A DNA stretch of 9,471 nt, taken from Chlamydiota bacterium. Its GTDB lineage: Bacteria; Chlamydiota; Chlamydiia; Chlamydiales; JAJFMI01. Made by a program: the position numbers and the translations under genes. The notes beneath the pieces were generated by a model, which did no database searches, was not told where the DNA came from, and saw nothing but the letters and a program-made list of their open reading frames with translations. Of this stretch, positions 1 through 4,920 are shown in pieces. Within the stretch, counting starts at the first letter, position 1. Each line of letters begins with the position of its first letter. The stretch covers positions 1 to 9,471 of the forward strand of contig JAJFMI010000168.1 in the NCBI GenBank assembly GCA_021772235.1, given 5' to 3'.

Positions 1-76
1 CAGTTCTGTTTACCCCTATGTGGTAGCAACTTTAGGAGTTGGCTTGTATCTCCTAGTCAAATCAATTACTTTTTGA
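1..76 (+). CDS. Possible C-terminal tail of a convergent membrane protein (partial)
   Basis: Reading from base 2 on the plus strand gives 24 codons and then TGA at 74-76. The peptide is strongly hydrophobic, with a stretch like YVVATLGVGLYLLV followed by a lysine, which is what a last transmembrane helix ending just inside the membrane looks like. It would converge on recD and overlap its 3' end by 15 bp. I recall that in Chlamydia trachomatis a recD paralogue lies beside a gene for a DMT-type permease (ytfF), which would fit, but the piece is too short to identify. It could be chance: the other two plus frames show nothing better, and the non-coding reading would be a short spacer with a 6-bp TAGGAG/CTCCTA inverted repeat. 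Confidence 0.3.
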   Translation, partial: SSVYPYVVATLGVGLYLLVKSITF

Positions 77-1564
77 AAGCAAGTTAGAGGTGCGGTTGCC
101 GCTTGCCATTAACAGATGGCGAAAAACCTCTTCTTCTCCGCAGATTGTGAGCTTTTTCCGTGCTCGCGTAATTCCTGTATACAGAATTTCGCGAGAAAAA
201 CGTTCGGAACCGGACGGAAGTAAAAGTAGTAGCTCATCAAATTCACTCCCCTGACTTTTGTGAATGGAGAGCGCGTAGCTAATTTCATGGGGAGGCAAAA
301 GCACTGCTGCAATTTCTTTGCCGTCAGGAAAATAGGCGCGATCTTCAGGAAGTAGCGGTCCGTTTTTCTCCAAGACGTGGCGAATGACAATACCCGCTTC
401 ACCATTGTAGAGGTCAAGGTCGTAATTGTTTTTTGTAATAAGAATGGGATAAGCAAAATAGTAGGGAGGCTTGGCATTTTCTAATAGGGTATCCATCGCC
501 TGCTCTCCAATTCCAGAAACACCGTAACGCCCTTCACGCAAAGGTGTTAAGATGCGATATTGTGTAAACCTGGAAAGCAATTCTTGCGGTTCGGGGCGTT
601 TCTCTGTTGGTTTGGGAAATTGAGAAAATGAGATTTTTTTGGGCAGGGGTTGCAGGTGCGCTTTTGCAATCGCCTCTTCTTCTCCGAGACGCACATGATC
701 TGCTAATTCGAGAAGTTCCTTGCGATCAGAGCGCAAGCAGAGAGTGAGTTCTGAATAATTTTCAGGGTGATGTTTTTTTACAAAGCGACAGATTTGCGTG
801 AAGAGATCGCCTGCTTCCACAGGAGGCAGCTGATCCCCATCGCCCATAATAATGAGGCGGGCGTGTGGCGGCACAGCCTGCAAAAAGAGGGCAAAAAGGC
901 GCGCATCAATCATGTAGGCTTCATCAACGATGATGAGATCAGCTTCTAGGTGGGGGGGCGTTTGATAAAAGTCTTTTGGTCCACGAATTTTTAAAAGCGA
1001 GTGCAATGTGCCCGATTGTACCGAAAATTCGCTCATCCCCTCGAGCAATCTTGCTGTCGCTTTTCCCGTTGGAGCGGTAACAAGCACGCGTCCCTTAAAA
1101 TGACGCAAAATATGGCTAGCTGTATAGGTTTTTCCGCGGCCTGGGCCTCCGGTAATGAGTAGAAAGGAGGTTTGCAATCCTTTGAGTACGGCAGATTTTT
1201 GCTCATCGGTGAGTTTTTCAGAAAGATCCTGTGCTTCGATCGGTTCGCACTTGCGATTGAGCAGATCGAGTAGCGATTTCTCAATGCTTTTTTCAAAGTG
1301 GTAGTTGCGCTTTAAATAGTAGTGATTGCCCTCTTGAACAATAGGGCCTTTTGCCTCATATTTTTTTGCTCCTGCGAGCGCTTGCTCCAAAAACTCTTTG
1401 GGACAGCTCGGCAAAATGCGATCTTTTTCAACGGTAATGCAGAGGTTACCCGCTCGCGATTGCATCATGAGAAGCGCTAAAAAAACCTGCACATCTTCTC
1501 GCTCATCTATCGCTTTACCAAAAGCTAAATCGATATATTGCAAGAATACACCCCACGATTCCAC
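62..1564 (-). CDS. recD: Exonuclease V alpha subunit, RecD (5'-3' helicase)
   Basis: RecD is the fast 5'-3' superfamily 1B helicase motor of the cytoplasmic RecBCD complex and also controls RecB nuclease and RecA loading. The 500-residue protein shows the motif series in order: Walker A GGPGRGKT at 139-146, motif Ia TAPTGKATARL near 163-173, Walker B DEAYMID at 214-220, motif III GDGDQLPPVEAG at 241-252, motif IV TPLREGRYG near 340-348, motif V IHKSQGSEFD at 434-443 and motif VI LYTGITRARKKL at 461-472. The block around motifs II and III resembles enterobacterial RecD1 rather than RecD2. It is shorter than E. coli RecD (608 residues), mostly before the Walker A. Odd points are arginine where the family usually has threonine in GGPGTGKT, and tyrosine for serine in DEASMID. 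The start is GTG at 1562-1564, which lies 40 bp inside the recB 3' end and has no clear ribosome binding site; a later TTG at codon 8 is possible. The gene is probably translated by coupling to recB. Confidence 0.95.
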   Translation of the reverse strand: MESWGVFLQYIDLAFGKAIDEREDVQVFLALLMMQSRAGNLCITVEKDRILPSCPKEFLEQALAGAKKYEAKGPIVQEGNHYYLKRNYHFEKSIEKSLLDLLNRKCEPIEAQDLSEKLTDEQKSAVLKGLQTSFLLITGGPGRGKTYTASHILRHFKGRVLVTAPTGKATARLLEGMSEFSVQSGTLHSLLKIRGPKDFYQTPPHLEADLIIVDEAYMIDARLFALFLQAVPPHARLIIMGDGDQLPPVEAGDLFTQICRFVKKHHPENYSELTLCLRSDRKELLELADHVRLGEEEAIAKAHLQPLPKKISFSQFPKPTEKRPEPQELLSRFTQYRILTPLREGRYGVSGIGEQAMDTLLENAKPPYYFAYPILITKNNYDLDLYNGEAGIVIRHVLEKNGPLLPEDRAYFPDGKEIAAVLLPPHEISYALSIHKSQGSEFDELLLLLPSGSERFSREILYTGITRARKKLTICGEEEVFRHLLMASGNRTSNLLSKSN

Positions 1565-4305
1565 TTTAGCCCGCGCAGAAAGAAATAATAGATGCCGCCC
1601 AGTTCTTTACCCATCTGTTTTGCGTAACGCGTTAGCGCCTCTCCATAGATGTTAGCCTGTAAAAAGTACTCGTGTGCCTGCATTGCTTTTTCTAAGTTGG
1701 CTGTTTCGTAATGCTCTTTTCTACTCCCCAGAAAATTGGATTTCCAGTCGACAAGGTAGAGGCGGTTTTCTTTTTCAAACACGAGGTCAGCAAAGCCTTT
1801 TAGTTGGTTTGTTTCATTCTGAGAATAGAGAAATTCCAATTCTGTGACCATACTTTGTGGCGCAATTTCGCTAAGAGAAGATCCCATTTCAAGTGTATAT
1901 GTAAATGCTTCTTGCAACATAGTCGTGATTTCTTGTGCATGCGATGCATAAATTCCGGAGCTTACCATCGCAAAGATCTGCTCGGCAAAGTTCTCTTCTT
2001 GATAAATTCCCTGATCAATAGCTCTTTCAAAAAGTGCGTGTAGGTAAACGCCCACATCTGCACTTGAGGGGAGCTCATTCTCTTCTGGGCGCGGGCCTTC
2101 CGAGTCGAAATGCTTGGTGGCAAGTGAAGTAAAGGAATTTAAGAAGAGTGGCGCAAATTCACGAGAAAAGAGCGATTGCGTAAGCTCTTCTTTTGCTTCT
2201 TCAAAATGAGGCGTAGGGAGATCACTTGGGATATCGAGAGTCTCAAATTCCCCTTCCACGCGCGCAAAAAAGCGGGCGCCTAAAGTCGGTTTCCCCTGAA
2301 TCAACGGAAAATAGACCTGCTCTTTTCCACGCGTGAGCGCTACATAGAGTCCGCGCATTGACTCTGCTTCTTCTTGTCGCTCTTTTGTCGCTAAACTCAA
2401 AGCAAAAACGACGGGAAATTCCAAGCCTTTACTCATGTGCATCGTCATGATGGAAACGCTATTTTCATCGGCAAGACGCGTTGCCGGAATCGCTTTGCTC
2501 TCCTGTAATACGCGCACTGGATCTGCTGTTTTTGCTTCTAAAAGCAGGTCGGCAATTTGCACAAAATGGCCATACTCTTCTAAAGTCAAACGCTCATAAA
2601 GCGTTGTCTTATCCCAAGGAGTTTTCATCAGCTGGTCAAGAAAAACTGCCATCCTTTTTTCTTCTAAAATTGAGCGCAAATGCGCTAATCGCGAAAGTTC
2701 TTTTGTTAGATTGGAGGAGAAAATTTCAGCGTCGGTGTATCCGACGATTGGATGCGCTAAAAAGCGCTTTACCTCCCCTTTTAGCGCAGCAAACAGATCG
2801 GTGAAAAAGGAAAACGTCACTGTTTCACTAATTGGAACCATTCCTTTTGAGCGAAAGGGAATATTACACTTTGTAAGATAACTCTCTACACGCCCCGCTT
2901 GGAAACGATCTCTTACCAAAATTGCTACTTCCGAAAAAGGACGCTTCAACGCTTCGTTTGCAATGAAGGGAAAGAGATCCTCTTCTTTTTCAGCGCGCAA
3001 AAAAGTCAAATTGCCGCCCGCCTCGCCGCCCGCTTTTACGGGGCGATATTCAAGTGGTAAACCCTCTTCTTCAAGCCAGTTGCCACCTCCTACAAAAAGC
3101 TTATTTAGCTGGGACAATAAATTCTGGTTCGAGCGATAGTTTGTATTTAGCGTGCCGAAGGCCGCTTCCCCCATCTCCTCTTTTGCGCGAAAATAGACGC
3201 GCAAATCCGCACCGCGAAAGGAATAGATTGATTGCTTGGGGTCGCCGACCACAATAAAACTCTCTGCATCCATAAAAAGTTTGGAGAAAATTTCCCACTG
3301 CAGCAGATCGGTATCTTGAAACTCATCAATGATGGCCGCGCGGTAGCGCTTTTGAATGGCGCTACAAAATCCAGGGCGATCTAAGGCCTGACGCATCTGG
3401 TGCAAAAGATCGTCTGGCGAAGGCGTCGCCTCATTTTCTTTAAGCTCTTGATTGACAAGGTGCGCGAGACGCAAAAAGGTATTTTGCGGCGCGCGCGCCT
3501 CTTCAATCACAGGCAGAACAGCCTCTTGCAAATCTTGTAAAAGTGGTGCCAGCGCATTTTTTGCTCGCGCTTTGCGATTGGCTTCCGTTAACTTTTGCAA
3601 AAATGACTCTTCGGCAAGTAGTGCAGCAAAGTTTTCACTATTTCCAAACAATTCCACCTGCTTCACAAAATGTGGATGCAATTCGCCCTGTCGATTGGCC
3701 AAACCTTTGTATGATCCGCTCGCCTCATGCAAAGCGCTCAACAAATCTTCCGCAGAAATTTCTGGCAGCTTGCTGCCAAAGACTTCTTGCATTTCCAAAA
3801 ACGTGGGCAGCTCCTCCCCTTCTCGTGTCGCAATCAAATGATCGGTCAAACGTTCAATCGAATTGCCAAATGAGCGCAGCAATAAATCCAACTGCACCGG
3901 ATCAAAACCCTCTAAAGGAGAGCGCAAAACGCGCAAAATCGCAGCGCGCACATCTTTTGTCCAATCACTCTCGTCTGGATCGGGGAGCGCCGGCGAAAGA
4001 CCCGCTTCAAAAGCAAATTCCGAAAGCATGCGATGGCAAAATCCATGAATGGTGAAAACCGCCGCGCGATCCATACCCACAGCACCTGGCATATTGGCAT
4101 GGATGCGCTCTTTCAGCTCACGCGCTGCTGCCCGCGTAAACGTCACAAGGAGCACTTCTTCAATAGAAAAATTCTCCTCTTGAACGAGACGGGCAAAGAT
4201 CGTCTCAATCGCAAAAGTCTTGCCCGTCCCTGCCGACGCCTCAATAAAATGCCGTCCTAAAACTTGCGTCTCAGGATCAAGAACGTCAAATACTTTATCC
4301 CGCAT
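1525..4305 (-). CDS. recB: Exonuclease V beta subunit, RecB (3'-5' helicase and nuclease)
   Basis: RecB is the UvrD-like 3'-5' helicase and the only nuclease of RecBCD. The helicase motifs are intact: Walker A ASAGTGKT at 23-30, Ia VTFTRAAA at 54-61, II IIDEFQDTD at 325-333, III VGDPKQSIYSFRGAD at 353-367, IV NYRSNQNLL at 389-397, V TMHMSKGLEFPVVF near 621-634 and VI GLYVALTRGKE at 652-662. The C-terminal RecB-family nuclease has His756 in GVYLHALFE, Asp840 in GFADLVF, Asp853 and Lys855 in VDWKSNFLG, and the Q-Y pair Gln883/Tyr887, all expected metal or catalytic positions, so it should cut DNA. At 926 residues it is about 250 shorter than E. coli RecB (1180), with a compact region between helicase and nuclease. 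The ATG overlaps the upstream 135-codon gene by 11 bp, with only a weak AAGAAG site, so translational coupling is likely. The C-terminus is unusually close to the nuclease core and its last 40 bp are shared with recD. Confidence 0.96.
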   Translation of the reverse strand: MRDKVFDVLDPETQVLGRHFIEASAGTGKTFAIETIFARLVQEENFSIEEVLLVTFTRAAARELKERIHANMPGAVGMDRAAVFTIHGFCHRMLSEFAFEAGLSPALPDPDESDWTKDVRAAILRVLRSPLEGFDPVQLDLLLRSFGNSIERLTDHLIATREGEELPTFLEMQEVFGSKLPEISAEDLLSALHEASGSYKGLANRQGELHPHFVKQVELFGNSENFAALLAEESFLQKLTEANRKARAKNALAPLLQDLQEAVLPVIEEARAPQNTFLRLAHLVNQELKENEATPSPDDLLHQMRQALDRPGFCSAIQKRYRAAIIDEFQDTDLLQWEIFSKLFMDAESFIVVGDPKQSIYSFRGADLRVYFRAKEEMGEAAFGTLNTNYRSNQNLLSQLNKLFVGGGNWLEEEGLPLEYRPVKAGGEAGGNLTFLRAEKEEDLFPFIANEALKRPFSEVAILVRDRFQAGRVESYLTKCNIPFRSKGMVPISETVTFSFFTDLFAALKGEVKRFLAHPIVGYTDAEIFSSNLTKELSRLAHLRSILEEKRMAVFLDQLMKTPWDKTTLYERLTLEEYGHFVQIADLLLEAKTADPVRVLQESKAIPATRLADENSVSIMTMHMSKGLEFPVVFALSLATKERQEEAESMRGLYVALTRGKEQVYFPLIQGKPTLGARFFARVEGEFETLDIPSDLPTPHFEEAKEELTQSLFSREFAPLFLNSFTSLATKHFDSEGPRPEENELPSSADVGVYLHALFERAIDQGIYQEENFAEQIFAMVSSGIYASHAQEITTMLQEAFTYTLEMGSSLSEIAPQSMVTELEFLYSQNETNQLKGFADLVFEKENRLYLVDWKSNFLGSRKEHYETANLEKAMQAHEYFLQANIYGEALTRYAKQMGKELGGIYYFFLRGLKWNRGVYSCNISI

Positions 4306-4702
4306 CTGGAACTTCTTGATCGGCTTCTTGGCAAGGATAGATAATGTTGAATAATTCCTGATAAATTAAGCAAATATCTTTTATTACTCCAACCTTTTTA
4401 TCTTCAGGAAAATTGGCTCCATCGCGAATCGTCCTTGTTGCAAAATCCGTCCTAACCTCTTCATTTAAAAGCCTTTCAACTGCTCGAAAATTCCCGAATT
4501 TTACTACTTCATCTAATAGCTCGCTTTTATTAGTGCAATCATCTAAAACCAAGCTCTGTGCAAAACCTCTACGAATTTTTGATTTTGGGCTCTCTTGCGA
4601 CGAATCATCAGAAAACTCTCCCGAAAGCGCTGGCGAGTGACTTCTTCGTTCCATATTCATCGTGCCTCGCAAGTCACCTGCACTCGTTCTTAGTGAATCC
4701 AT
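4295..4702 (-). CDS. Unrecognised 135-residue protein in the recC-recB gap
   Basis: I do not recognise this protein. Residues 1-45 are polar and probably disordered, rich in Ser, Arg, Asp and Glu (SHSPALSGEF, then a DDSSQESPKSK stretch). Residues 55-123 look folded and helical; 61-83 read like one ankyrin-type helix pair (ELLDEVVKFGNFRAVERLLN), but no second repeat follows. No signal peptide or membrane segment is visible; there are two cysteines, at 56 and 111. An ideal AAGGAG site (4708-4713) lies 5 nt before the ATG, which fixes the start over Met15 and Met17. The gene begins 20 bp after the 60-codon gene and overlaps recB by 11 bp, so it is expressed with the rec genes and may couple recB translation. 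It is AT-richer than recB and recC. A Ser-rich N-terminus ahead of a helical domain resembles many chlamydial type III secreted proteins; this is inference only. A lineage-specific RecBCD partner is the other option. Confidence 0.75.
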   Translation of the reverse strand: MDSLRTSAGDLRGTMNMERRSHSPALSGEFSDDSSQESPKSKIRRGFAQSLVLDDCTNKSELLDEVVKFGNFRAVERLLNEEVRTDFATRTIRDGANFPEDKKVGVIKDICLIYQELFNIIYPCQEADQEVPDAG

Positions 4703-4722
4703 AAAAACTCCTTTTTAAATGC

Positions 4723-4905
4723 TTAATCGTATGTTGCCCAGCAAATATCGTCTCTTTTTACTTCTTTACTAAGTTCTTCACCGTTACCACAGGCACTTAT
4801 TATGTTAGCAACAGAAACTGTTTTCTTTTCAGTTGTTGTCGGCTCGTGCTTTGTAGGCACTACTTGGTCATTTGCTGCTGCTGGTTTTGTCTCGAATTGT
4901 ATCAT
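4723..4905 (-). CDS. Unrecognised 60-residue protein directly after recC
   Basis: This is a small, soluble, lysine/threonine-rich protein with no known family visible. The N-terminal half is low-complexity and probably disordered (TKPAAANDQ, then EPTTTEKKT), and the C-terminal half may form one helix around ANIISACGNGEELSKEV, ending in the sequence CWATYD. The two cysteines (39 and 55) and the aromatic tail are the only striking residues. There is no signal peptide or membrane segment. The evidence that it is a gene is the position and the start: a full AGGAGG site at 4911-4916 stands 5 nt before the ATG and only 1 nt after the recC stop codon. It is followed after 20 bp by the 135-codon gene, which has similar style (short, polar N-terminus, AT-rich), so the two probably arrived or evolved together. 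It could act with its neighbour, or be a rapidly evolving effector-like peptide. Function unknown. Confidence 0.6.
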   Translation of the reverse strand: MIQFETKPAAANDQVVPTKHEPTTTEKKTVSVANIISACGNGEELSKEVKRDDICWATYD

Positions 4906-4920
4906 TGTAACCTCCTGTTA
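4906..4920 (-). promoter_or_regulatory. Strong ribosome binding site joined to the recC stop codon
   Basis: On the minus strand the recC stop TAA is followed at once by CAGGAGGTTACA and then the ATG of the 60-codon gene. AGGAGG (4911-4916) with a 5-nt spacer is a near-perfect Shine-Dalgarno site. TAAC and GTTA can pair, placing AGGAG in a 5-nt loop; a 4-bp AT-rich stem is weak, so a regulatory role is uncertain. Ribosomes ending recC would open this structure, which fits translational coupling. Confidence 0.6.

Noticed and set aside
14..58. TAGGAG/CTCCTA inverted repeat as a recD terminator.
   Set aside because: Six base pairs with an 11-nt loop and no T-run on either side; it may also be coding on the plus strand.
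3452..4100. Long open frames on the plus strand (up to 170 codons) opposite the recB 5' half.
   Set aside because: They lie wholly antisense to well-supported RecB helicase sequence, have Cys/Arg/Ser-rich compositions typical of shadow frames, and show no ribosome binding site or known motif.
4295..4702. Ankyrin-repeat protein as a firm call for the 135-codon gene.
   Set aside because: Only one helix pair matches loosely and the repeat does not recur, so it is kept as a remark.
4295..4905. Toxin-antitoxin pair or phage RecBCD inhibitor (Gam-like).
   Set aside because: Size and order would allow it, but no toxin, antitoxin or Gam motif is visible and there are no mobile-element signs nearby.
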